Part shown: positions 44,916-52,851 of the stretch, piece by piece
How positions within the stretch are numbered: position 1 is the first letter of the stretch
How the letters are laid out: each line of letters opens with the position of its first letter
Source: Gammaproteobacteria bacterium
GTDB taxonomy: Bacteria; Pseudomonadota; Gammaproteobacteria; Pseudomonadales; Azotimanducaceae
NCBI GenBank assembly: GCA_003247835.1
Contig: QJYB01000118.1
Span: 1-64,000, forward strand
Reading direction: 5' to 3'
DNA length: 64,000 nt
Translations under genes and position numbers: made by a program
The notes under the pieces: model-generated
What the model saw: only the letters and a program-made list of their open reading frames with translations
What the model was told of the DNA's origin: nothing
The model's database searches: none

Positions 44916-46402
44916 GGGCCGCCTCCGGTCCCGGCGGCATCGCGCTCCGACATGGACGTAGCCTGCTGCACGTAGAGACGCGGGTCGGCATGCCGGGCCA
45001 GAAAGCCCGACCAGACCTGACGATCCGTAGCGTTGACCCCGTCTCCCCGGGTATCGATAGGCACCACGGTGATCACTACCGACTGTCCGAGCTTCTCCCT
45101 CAGCGTGGTCAGGAAATCCGCGAACTCGAGCAGTGGTGGTTCCCAGCCCTTGGTGAAAATCAACACTCTGGAAGGCGCGTCGTGCAGCGTGGCAAGCGCC
45201 GAGGTCATGCCGGCCTGCCCCGCGCGCGACGTCAGCGCCACGATCTGCCCGAACGGTCCACCGGCATGGGCGCGACCCCAGCGGCCGGCTGCCTCCGCAG
45301 GGAGCGCATCGTTCCAGATCAGCGCGACGGACGTGCTGCCTGGCTCGACGGCAGGGGGGCTGGCGACGTCGCCAGCCGAGTCCGCCGTGGCCCGGCTCTC
45401 TTCCGGGCCGAAGTCCACCCTGGGTAGGGTCAATCGGTCGAGCAGGGCAAGCACCTCCGGATCCTGACAGATCAACGAACGGGTGGCCGAGCTCAGCCGC
45501 CAGCGGCCCACCATCAGCAGCACGAGTCGAGGTAGCAGCCCCCATACCAGGATCGTGCAGAGCACGAACGGCCACCATCCACCCAGCTGCATGGCGGTTA
45601 ACTCGTTCACGGCGACGGTTTCAAGCCGGTAGAAGCGGGACGCCTCGACGAGCCCCAGGTCCGGTACCGCCGAAGGCAGCCAGCTCTGCCACGGCAGCGC
45701 GAGCACCTGAAAGGCGCGGGCGACGGCTTGGGCATCCAGATCGAGGGTGGTGCTCCAGCCGAAGGCCAGATCGGTAACCGCCACGAGCACGATGCCCGCC
45801 GTGAGCACCCCGGCGAAATAGCCCACCGCAAACCACTGAGTGAACACCACAAGCTGCCAGCGGGCGAACCGCGTCCGTCCGGCGGAGAACCCGCCGTACA
45901 GGCGCATGCCCGCATAACGGTCGAGCCAGGCGCCCACCCAGCGGCCCGGGTTGATCACACCGATGCCTTCCCGGAGCGCAGCAAGACCGGGAATGCGCAC
46001 GGGCAGCAGCAGGAAGACGAGAGTGAGCAGCAGCAGGAGGAACGGCGCGCCGACCAGCACTCCTAAGAGTCCCAGCAGGTTCACGGGATGGGTTCCGTCA
46101 TACGCGAAAGCCACGGATCCGAGGCTCACGCCGACCAGCAGACCAAGCAGCGCCAGCAGCCACGTTGCCAGTCGCGAGAGCGCGACGAGCCGCCGGCCGA
46201 GCGATGTCTCGTCGCCACTGACGCGGTTACCGTGGGCCGCCAGGCGCTCCCACCAGGCGAGCACCCGGGTCAGTGGTTCGCCAACTGCCAGCGTGCGGCC
46301 GATGCTCCGATCCCGCTGCAGCCGCGTCTCGTACGGCGTCTGCGCATCCGCGTCGAGCCAGCGGCAGATGTCCACCGCGTCCGCGAGCAGAGGATTGGTC
46401 AC
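44912..46402 (-). CDS. DUF2868 membrane protein
   Basis: 496 residues with four or five membrane segments (LATWLLALLGLLVGVSLGSVAF, LLGVLVGAPFLLLLLTLVFLLLP, VVFTQWFAVGYFAGVLTAGIVLV, WWPFVLCTILVWGLLPRLVLLMVG) and a C-terminal cytosolic domain. Start ATG 46402. DUF2868 proteins are conserved partners of DUF3482 GTPases in proteobacteria; the pair may be a membrane GTPase switch, but nothing is shown experimentally to my knowledge. Translation of the GTPase is coupled by a 4-bp overlap. Confidence 0.87.
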   Translation of the reverse strand: MTNPLLADAVDICRWLDADAQTPYETRLQRDRSIGRTLAVGEPLTRVLAWWERLAAHGNRVSGDETSLGRRLVALSRLATWLLALLGLLVGVSLGSVAFAYDGTHPVNLLGLLGVLVGAPFLLLLLTLVFLLLPVRIPGLAALREGIGVINPGRWVGAWLDRYAGMRLYGGFSAGRTRFARWQLVVFTQWFAVGYFAGVLTAGIVLVAVTDLAFGWSTTLDLDAQAVARAFQVLALPWQSWLPSAVPDLGLVEASRFYRLETVAVNELTAMQLGGWWPFVLCTILVWGLLPRLVLLMVGRWRLSSATRSLICQDPEVLALLDRLTLPRVDFGPEESRATADSAGDVASPPAVEPGSTSVALIWNDALPAEAAGRWGRAHAGGPFGQIVALTSRAGQAGMTSALATLHDAPSRVLIFTKGWEPPLLEFADFLTTLREKLGQSVVITVVPIDTRGDGVNATDRQVWSGFLARHADPRLYVQQATSMSERDAAGTGGGP

Positions 46403-46420
46403 GATCCGTCGTCGAGCGCG

Positions 46421-47548
46421 TCAGCCGGCAGCCGTCGGGCCGGTGGCCACACCACCGGTATCGTATTGCGGCGCGACCATCTGCATGAACCGGTGAATGT
46501 GCTCGAACGCCTCCCTGGCTTCCGGCAGCTGCGGCTCGAAGGCATGCCAGACGTGCAGCATGTGATGCCAGGTTTCCAGCGTCGCTTCGGAGCCTGCGTC
46601 CGTTGCTTTGTTGACATACCGGCGGGCATCGTCCAGCAGCATCTCCGCTTCGCTGGCGTGAACCAGCGTCGGCGGCAACCCGGACAGATCACCTCGCAGC
46701 GGCGAGACCCGGGGATCACAGGGATGCATCCGGTTGGAGAGCCAGGCGAACCAGGCCACCATCGCTCGAGGCAGACGCGTGATGCGACCGAACATGGGGC
46801 CCAGCATATGGTCAGTGGCGATGTTGCTCACCAGACTTGGACTCGAGAACGTGGCGTCCGTAGCAGGCGAGAGCGCTATGGCGCCGTCGGCCGCTCTGAG
46901 CCTCTGGTTCCTGGCCCAGGCGATCACCGCCAGTGTCAGGTTGCCACCCGCCGAGTCACCGGAGACAAACAGGGTATCGAGCGGTGTCGGACCGGACGGT
47001 CCGTTCGCGAGGATCCACCGGTAGGCCGTCTGGCAATCGGTGAGGCAGTCGATGCGCCGATGCTCGGGCACCAGCCGGTAGTCCACGGCGAGCACGCTGA
47101 CCCCCGCCATGCGGGCGTATTTGGTGGTGATCGGTCGATGGCTCTTCGGGCTGCCCATGGTGAACGCCCCGCCATGGAGGTAGAGCAGCCGCCGCCTCGG
47201 GTCCGAATGCTCGGCCACCACCCACTCACATGGCACGCCTTCGGCGGTCACCGGGGTGATGGTGATGCCGGTCAGATCCGCCGTGTCGCCCATGGCATCC
47301 ATGCCTTCCCGCATCCGATTGAGCCGGTCCCTGCCGCGGGTATCCTCTCCCGCCGCCGCCATGTTCGCCAGCAGGCCGATCACCTCGTGGTGCTCGGCGC
47401 TCGGCTCGCGCTGCCCGTGTGCATCGCTGCCCACCGCGGGCTTGTGACCGTGGTCGTAGCGGGACAGATCCTCTCCCTGAAGGTAGAAACGCGCCACCGC
47501 CCAGAAGGCCAGCACGGCCAGCGCGACGACGATCAGCAGTGTGGTCAT
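46421..47548 (-). CDS. Hormone-sensitive-lipase family esterase, membrane anchored
   Basis: 375 residues: N-terminal anchor (LLIVVALAVLAFWAVARFYL) and an alpha/beta hydrolase with the HSL oxyanion motif LYLHGGAF, nucleophile GDSAGGN, acid region ASEAEMLLDDA and His in LHVWHAF. It hydrolyses short acyl esters at or near the inner membrane. Start ATG 47548; the upstream open frame overlaps the divergent DsbA-like gene leader. Confidence 0.88.
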   Translation of the reverse strand: MTTLLIVVALAVLAFWAVARFYLQGEDLSRYDHGHKPAVGSDAHGQREPSAEHHEVIGLLANMAAAGEDTRGRDRLNRMREGMDAMGDTADLTGITITPVTAEGVPCEWVVAEHSDPRRRLLYLHGGAFTMGSPKSHRPITTKYARMAGVSVLAVDYRLVPEHRRIDCLTDCQTAYRWILANGPSGPTPLDTLFVSGDSAGGNLTLAVIAWARNQRLRAADGAIALSPATDATFSSPSLVSNIATDHMLGPMFGRITRLPRAMVAWFAWLSNRMHPCDPRVSPLRGDLSGLPPTLVHASEAEMLLDDARRYVNKATDAGSEATLETWHHMLHVWHAFEPQLPEAREAFEHIHRFMQMVAPQYDTGGVATGPTAAG

Positions 47549-47642
47549 GGTGCCCCCGGTTCCCCGATCACTCAGATTGAAACAGTTCCGGCGCAGTATA
47601 CGCGTCTGGTTCAGACGCGTATGGTGCCGCGCAGGAGCCACC

Positions 47643-48338
47643 ATGCACCCCGGGAAGGCCATGACACAGACAGAAGGCACGGATACGCCGCTCGTCATCG
47701 ACTACTACACCGATGTGCTCTGTATCTGGGCCTGGATCGCTCAGCGGCGGATCGAAGCACTGGCCGACGACTGGCACGAGCGGGTCAGCCTCCAGCACCA
47801 CTGCGTCAACGTGTTCGGCGACACCCGACGCAAGATGGCCACCCAGTGGGCCGATCGCGGCGGCTTCGACGGCTATGCCGATCACGTCCACGCGGTGGTC
47901 GCGGGCTATGAGACCGCCGCCGTGCATCCGGGGCTCTGGCGCACCGTTCGACCGACCACGTCGGCCAACGCGCACCTGGTGCTGAAGGCAGCGGATCTCG
48001 TCGCCTCGCCGGCTGTCATGGTGGATCTCGCCGGCCGTATCCGCCATGCCTTCTTCGTCGAGGCGAGAGACGTCAGCGACCTGTCCGTGCTCCTCTCCAT
48101 CGCCGGGCAGGCCGACCTTCCGGTGGTCGACCTGCAGCACACGCTCAACTCCGGCGAAGCCGCCGCCGCTCTGCTTTCGGACTACGACACCACCGAGCAG
48201 CACGGCATCAGGGGCAGCCCCTCCTGGGTGATGAACGGCGGCCGGCAGATTCTCTACGGCAACGTGGGTTACCGGGTATTGAACGCCAACGTGGAGGAGC
48301 TGCTGAGACACCCCGAGCAGGAGGCAAGCTGGTGCTGA
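47643..48338 (+). CDS. DsbA/FrnE-like thioredoxin-fold protein without CxxC
   Basis: 231 residues. DYYTDVLCIWAWIAQRRIEAL aligns with the FrnE/HCCA-isomerase start D-V-x-C-P-W-C, but the active site is CIWA (27-30), so only the first Cys remains. GIRGSPSWVMNGGRQILYGNVGYRVLNANVEELL carries the cis-Pro loop (GSPS) and the C-terminal helix of the family. With one Cys it could be a glutathione-dependent isomerase/transferase rather than a disulfide oxidase. ATG 47643 has a good AGGAG site; ATG 47661 is a second choice. Confidence 0.82.
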   Translation: MHPGKAMTQTEGTDTPLVIDYYTDVLCIWAWIAQRRIEALADDWHERVSLQHHCVNVFGDTRRKMATQWADRGGFDGYADHVHAVVAGYETAAVHPGLWRTVRPTTSANAHLVLKAADLVASPAVMVDLAGRIRHAFFVEARDVSDLSVLLSIAGQADLPVVDLQHTLNSGEAAAALLSDYDTTEQHGIRGSPSWVMNGGRQILYGNVGYRVLNANVEELLRHPEQEASWC

Positions 48339-48425
48339 ACCGACGCGACGGACCCCTGTAGGACGTCCCGTCGCTCTCGAGGCATCGCTGTCGTTATCAT
48401 CGCTTCCCCCGAAAAGGAGCACACC

Positions 48426-49442
48426 GTGAGCAAACCCCGCATTGCCATCAACGGATTCGGCCGGGTCGGCCGCACCATCACCCGCATCGCCAAGCTGCGC
48501 GGCCACTACGACGTGGTCGCGATCAACGACCTGGCGAGCCCCGAGGATCTGGCCTATGCCTTCCGCTACGACAGCATCCATGGCATTTATCCCGGCGAGG
48601 TGCACGTGGACGGCGACACCATGGATATCGACGGCGATCCATTCCGCGTGCTCAGCGAGCGGGACCCGGCCAAGGCACCCTGGAAAGAGCTGGGTGTGGA
48701 CTACGTGGTGGAGTCCTCGGGACAGTTCCGGCGGCTAAAGGATCTCGAGAAGCATCTGTCCGCGGGCGCCAGGCGCGTCATCCTCACCGTCCCCTGCAAA
48801 GACCCGCTCCCGGCCACGCTGGTCACCGGCGTGAACGATTACGTGATCACGGCTGACGCCACCATCATCAGCAACGCGAGCTGTACCACCAACTGTGCGG
48901 CACCCATGGCCAAGGTACTCCACGACGCCTTCGGTATCCGACGCGGGCTGCTCACCACGGTGCACGCCTACACGTCCGATCAGCGCCTCATCGACGCGCC
49001 GCACAAGGACCTGCGCCGGTCGCGCAACGCCGCGACCAACATCGTGCCAACCTCGACGGGGGCAGCCCGGGCCATCGGCCAGGTGCTGCCGGAACTCGAG
49101 GGTCGGCTGGACGGTATGGCCATTCGGGTGCCGGTGCCGGACGGCAGCCTGGTGGACCTGACCGTGGAGCTCGAGCGCGATGTAGACGTCGGCAGCGTCA
49201 ACGCCGCCATGGCATCGGCCGCGGCAGGCTCCCTCAAGGACATCCTCGCCTACTGCACGGATCCGATCGTCTCCACGGACATCATCGGCAATTCCCACTC
49301 GGTCATCTTCGACAGCCTGCTCACCCAGGTGCTCGAATCCCGCATGGTCAAGGTCATCGGCTGGTACGACAACGAGTGGGGTTACAGCACCCGGGTGGAG
49401 GAGCTCATCAGCCGCCTCGCCGGCATGGACGGCATCGGCTGA
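48426..49442 (+). CDS. gap: Glyceraldehyde-3-phosphate dehydrogenase, type I
   Basis: 338 residues. NAD-binding INGFGRVGRTITRIA, catalytic Cys in SNASCTTNCAAP, His in TTVHAYTSDQRLIDAPHKDLRRSR, and WYDNEWGYSTR at the C-terminus. The GTG start has AAGGAG upstream. An Asp near residue 33 (VAINDLASPEDLAY) suggests NAD+ preference. It could alternatively be the erythrose-4-phosphate enzyme Epd, but no pdxB or pgk is adjacent and the sequence reads as GapA-type. A bulged GC hairpin (around 48345-48375) between the DsbA-like gene and this one may end the former's transcript. Confidence 0.93.
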   Translation: MSKPRIAINGFGRVGRTITRIAKLRGHYDVVAINDLASPEDLAYAFRYDSIHGIYPGEVHVDGDTMDIDGDPFRVLSERDPAKAPWKELGVDYVVESSGQFRRLKDLEKHLSAGARRVILTVPCKDPLPATLVTGVNDYVITADATIISNASCTTNCAAPMAKVLHDAFGIRRGLLTTVHAYTSDQRLIDAPHKDLRRSRNAATNIVPTSTGAARAIGQVLPELEGRLDGMAIRVPVPDGSLVDLTVELERDVDVGSVNAAMASAAAGSLKDILAYCTDPIVSTDIIGNSHSVIFDSLLTQVLESRMVKVIGWYDNEWGYSTRVEELISRLAGMDGIG

Positions 49443-49487
49443 TCCGGCAACGAACGCAGCACAGACTGAAGCAATCAGGAGAAGATC

Positions 49488-50207
49488 ATGAAGGGACTCG
49501 ACACCCGTCACCGGTCCGGACGTTCACTGAGCCTGCTCGGCGTCGCGCTCCTCTGGGCACTGAGCCTGAGTGCCCAGGCGGACACGCCCGCCGGCGTGCA
49601 CGTCTCCGGACAGGGTACCCTGGAGGTGGCACCGGACATGGGCTACGTCGCGCTCCACGTCCGCCGCGACGGCACGGACGCGGCCACGCTGAAACGGGAC
49701 CTCGACAAGGTCGTGCGTGGCGTTCTGGCGCTGACGAAGCAGCTCGGTATTGCCGAGCGTGACGTCACCGCAACGGCCGTGAGCATCAGCCCCCGCTACC
49801 AGCGCCGGAACGATGAGATGGTCGTCACCGGTCTTACCGCCAGCCGCAGCATCGAGGTGACCCTCCGGGACCTGGACCGTTTCGGCGACCTGCTGAACGG
49901 CGCTCTGGACCTCGGCGTCAATAATCTGGATCCAATCCGTCTCGACACCTCGGAGCGCGCATCGCTGGAAGACAGAGCGCTGACACTCGCCATGGAGGAC
50001 GCCGCGCGGGAAGCCGCTCAGGTTGCCGCCGGATTCGGCGTGGCGCTCGGACCCGTCAGCGACGTGACCGTCGAGCAGCACAGCGCCCGGCCGAAAGAGG
50101 TGCGCATGATGGCCATGGCCGATACAGGCGGCGGCGATTTCAGCGCCGGTGTCATCACCGTCGAGCGGTTCGTGATGGCGACCTTCTCCATCGTTCCGGC
50201 TCAATGA
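49488..50207 (+). CDS. SIMPL (DUF541) domain exported protein
   Basis: 239 residues: signal peptide (SLLGVALLWALSLSAQA) and SIMPL domain with VHVSGQGTLEVAPDMGYVALHV at the start, VTATAVSISPRYQ and LEDRALTLAMEDAAREAAQVAAGFGV later. Family members are periplasmic or outer-membrane-linked proteins of unclear role, with reports linking homologues to oxidative stress. It has an AGGAGAAG ribosome site and follows gap by 45 bp. Confidence 0.88.
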   Translation: MKGLDTRHRSGRSLSLLGVALLWALSLSAQADTPAGVHVSGQGTLEVAPDMGYVALHVRRDGTDAATLKRDLDKVVRGVLALTKQLGIAERDVTATAVSISPRYQRRNDEMVVTGLTASRSIEVTLRDLDRFGDLLNGALDLGVNNLDPIRLDTSERASLEDRALTLAMEDAAREAAQVAAGFGVALGPVSDVTVEQHSARPKEVRMMAMADTGGGDFSAGVITVERFVMATFSIVPAQ

Positions 50208-50224
50208 GTCTGGCGGTCACCCCG

Positions 50225-51787
50225 TCAGGAAGAGAGCACCTGCGACGCGAGCGTATCGAGCGCGCCACCACTCAAGGGGCCTGAAGTATCCACGGTGATC
50301 ACCGGCTCGTCGTCCTCAGGCGCCTCGAACCGGCTGCGCTGCAGCGCCAGCACCGCCGGGGTTGCTTCGGAGGGATCGTCGCCTGCCACCGTGCGCGCTG
50401 ACACCCGCTCGTCGAGCACCGCATCCGGAGCCTGGCAGAGCAGGATGAGCATGGGCACGCCGAGCCGTGCGGCCAGCGCTTCGAACTGGCGTCGGCGGGA
50501 CCGCTCGATGAACGTGGCGTCGACGATGACGTGCTCGCCTGCCCTGAGCAGCCCCTCCGCTGATGCGGCCAGGTAGTCGAACGTCCTGTCGCTCTGCGCC
50601 GGATCGTAGAGCCCTGAATCGATACCGGAGCCGCTGCTCGCCAGCACACCGAGCCCCGCGAGTCGTTTCCTTGCCACGTCGGAGCGCAGCCGCACCGCAG
50701 GCAGGCGCGGCAGCAGCCGTGCCGCAAGGTAGGACTTGCCTGACCCGGACAGACCGCAGGTCAGGGTCAGCCGTCCGGCCGGTCTCGCCAGCCAGCCGCG
50801 GGCCCAGTCCAGATGCGCCGCGAACCGGTCCGCGGTGATCTCCGTCGGCTCCTGCACCCAGCGCAGCGCAGCCACCTTGGCGCGCACCACCGAGCGGTAG
50901 GCGGCAAAGTAGTGCAGCAGCTGCACGCCGTCATAGTCCCCCGAGCCCTCCAGGTAACTGTCCAGGAACCGGTAGGCGAGGCGGACCTCGCGCCGGAAGT
51001 GGCAGTCCATGAACAGAAAGGCCACGTCGCTCATGGTGTCGATCCAGCGCAGGTTCTCGTTGAACTCGAGACAGTCGAACGCGGTGACGGTGCCGTCGAT
51101 CAGGGCCAGGTTGGACAGATGCAGATCGCCATGGCACTCCCGTATCCAGCCGCCCGTCATGCGGGCATCGAACGCGCTTCTGAGTGCACGGCCCACCTCC
51201 CGCGCGCGATCGAGCGCCTCGGTGATCTGGGCGGCATGCCGTTTCGCCAGGCCCGTGTGGCCGATCTCCTCGAAGTTGTCTTCCACGGGTCCGAACACCC
51301 GACGCGGCACCGCGTCCGGTCCCGCCTCCAGCACCGGCAGGTTCGCGTGCCGTGCAGCCAGATCCCGACCGAAGACATCCAGCGCCGATTCCTCGAGCTG
51401 GCCGCGATCGAGCAGCCTGTCGAGGGCCTGCTCGGGATCGAACTGACGCATCTGCACCGCCCACTCGAGCACCGGATGTTCAGCGTCATCGTTTTCAGCA
51501 GCACCCACGGTTGGCCCCGCCGCGCCTCTGCGCACGGCCACGACCCCCAGGTAGAGGGACGGCGCGAAAGCGCGGTTGCAGCGTACCTCTTCACTGCAGA
51601 AGTGCCGGCGCAGATCCAGGGTGGAAAAATCCACAAAGTTGAATCGAACGGGCTTTTTCAGCTTGTAAGCGTACTGCCCGGTGAGGAGTACCCAGGAGAT
51701 ATGGGTTTCGATCAGCCGGATCTGACCGCACGGATGCGGATAGCTCTCGGCATCGAGCAGGCCGGAAAGAGAATCGGGTAGCGCCAT
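50225..51787 (-). CDS. Fused aminoglycoside-phosphotransferase-like and AAA P-loop kinase
   Basis: 520 residues in two parts. Residues 1-330 resemble APH-type kinases: catalytic CHGDLHLSNLALIDGTVTAFDCLEF contains the HGDxxxxN motif and the metal Asp. Residues 340-520 are a small P-loop kinase: Walker A GLSGSGKSYLA and an R-rich lid. The fusion matches COG2187+COG0645 proteins, common in proteobacteria and of unknown substrate. Start ATG 51787 near the upstream HTH gene on the same strand. Confidence 0.87.
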   Translation of the reverse strand: MALPDSLSGLLDAESYPHPCGQIRLIETHISWVLLTGQYAYKLKKPVRFNFVDFSTLDLRRHFCSEEVRCNRAFAPSLYLGVVAVRRGAAGPTVGAAENDDAEHPVLEWAVQMRQFDPEQALDRLLDRGQLEESALDVFGRDLAARHANLPVLEAGPDAVPRRVFGPVEDNFEEIGHTGLAKRHAAQITEALDRAREVGRALRSAFDARMTGGWIRECHGDLHLSNLALIDGTVTAFDCLEFNENLRWIDTMSDVAFLFMDCHFRREVRLAYRFLDSYLEGSGDYDGVQLLHYFAAYRSVVRAKVAALRWVQEPTEITADRFAAHLDWARGWLARPAGRLTLTCGLSGSGKSYLAARLLPRLPAVRLRSDVARKRLAGLGVLASSGSGIDSGLYDPAQSDRTFDYLAASAEGLLRAGEHVIVDATFIERSRRRQFEALAARLGVPMLILLCQAPDAVLDERVSARTVAGDDPSEATPAVLALQRSRFEAPEDDEPVITVDTSGPLSGGALDTLASQVLSS

Positions 51788-51808
51788 CCCGTGCAGGATA
51801 GCAGCCGG

Positions 51809-52204
51809 TCAGTCTGCCGTATCGGTGCCCAGCACACGCGCCAGCTTTTCGATGTTTTCCTGGCCGCGCCGCGCATCCCGGAGGGTCACGTCGTGCATCC
51901 GCTGATCGCGCTCGTTCACCCGGAGTGAGATGCTGTCGCCGACACGTTTGCGCGCCCAGCGGGAAAGATTCTGCTTCGGCAGACCGGTGGCCTCGGCAAT
52001 CTCCGCAATGCTCACCTCGGACTTCCTGCACAGCCGTGCCATACCGGCGGTAATGGCGAGCATCTCACCGAGCGTCATGCGTGCGCCGTGGCGGTCTACG
52101 AGCAGCCGCAGGACGTCTTCCAGTCGCTGCAGGGTCCGGTATCTCAGTTCCAGCGCGTCGTCGGGCTCGGAGGTACCTCCGCCGCCGTGAAAACGGCTTT
52201 CCAT
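51809..52204 (-). CDS. Small HTH protein (winged-helix-like)
   Basis: 131 residues. A helix-turn-helix is visible in LCRKSEVSIAEIAEATGLPKQNLSRWARKRVGD, preceded by a helical stretch LEDVLRLLVDRHGARMTLGEMLAI; this recalls small MarR/IclR-like DNA-binding proteins. The family is not certain. It lies 143 bp downstream of csrA on the same strand and 21 bp before the APH/AAA gene, so it may control that gene. Confidence 0.72.
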   Translation of the reverse strand: MESRFHGGGGTSEPDDALELRYRTLQRLEDVLRLLVDRHGARMTLGEMLAITAGMARLCRKSEVSIAEIAEATGLPKQNLSRWARKRVGDSISLRVNERDQRMHDVTLRDARRGQENIEKLARVLGTDTAD

Positions 52205-52347
52205 GCCCTGTCCTCCTACAACCGGGGCCCGGTTTGAGCCGCACCGGTCGAAGGAACATAGCGCGATTGGCAGGGTGGAACCACCTCACGAGTGTGGGGC
52301 GGTTGCAAGGTGGCGGAGCCGACGGACGCGCCGCCTGAAGTCACCGG

Positions 52348-52545
52348 TCAACCGGCGGCGTTCACCAGACGTGCAGACTCCTTTTCCGCACGAACGCGCT
52401 CGTAGATTTCTTCACGATGAACGCTGACGTTGTCCGGCGCGTGCACACCGATCCGGACCTGATTGCCCTTCACCCCCAGCACGGTGACCTGAATGTCGTC
52501 ACCGATCATCAGCCGCTCGCCCACCCTGCGCGTCAAGATCAGCAT
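52348..52545 (-). CDS. csrA: Carbon storage regulator CsrA
   Basis: 65 residues, [18 protein letters not shown] at the start and [22 protein letters not shown] in the RNA-binding core. Arg and Val/His residues of the GxxG-GGA contact (R44-type in [12 protein letters not shown]) are present. Homodimeric RNA-binding protein that blocks or stabilises GGA-containing mRNAs. ATG 52545 has AAGGAG upstream. No tRNA-Ser follows as in some relatives. Confidence 0.95.
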   Translation of the reverse strand: MLILTRRVGERLMIGDDIQVTVLGVKGNQVRIGVHAPDNVSVHREEIYERVRAEKESARLVNAAG

Positions 52546-52851
52546 GATTACTCCTTGTATTGTGCCTGCTGCGGTCGCTTTCGGTTTGTTCTGCTCTTTT
52601 CCGGTTTCCGGCAGCGTGACTATCCCGGTATCACCTGGACAGCTGCCGCGTACCTGTCGTCGACTTCTCCGTCCGCGTACCCATAACTTCCAGGCACGGA
52701 ACGCCAACAGCGGGGATATGACACCACGATGACAGGCAGCGGACAACGTTAGTCCCGAATGAGGACGATTCCCGGTCTGATCCGGCCAGACTTCCGGCAC
52801 GGCGGGTCAGATTTTCGACACACCAGGCGCATTCGGCGCAGCGGTCGGGCG
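52546..52851 (-). promoter_or_regulatory. csrA upstream region
   Basis: 306 bp from the MscS-type gene stop to csrA. It should hold the channel gene's terminator and the csrA promoter(s). A 5-bp stem GTCTG/CAGAC (52775-52791) is too weak to call a terminator. No clear -35/-10 pair; no ORF or RNA gene is supported. Confidence 0.3.

Noticed and set aside
46088-47911. 607-codon frame on the plus strand
   Set aside because: Antisense to the DUF2868 gene and the esterase; no motifs and no ribosome site.
52205-52347. tRNA-Ser downstream of csrA
   Set aside because: Looked for because it is common in relatives; no cloverleaf or CCA-compatible acceptor stem is present.
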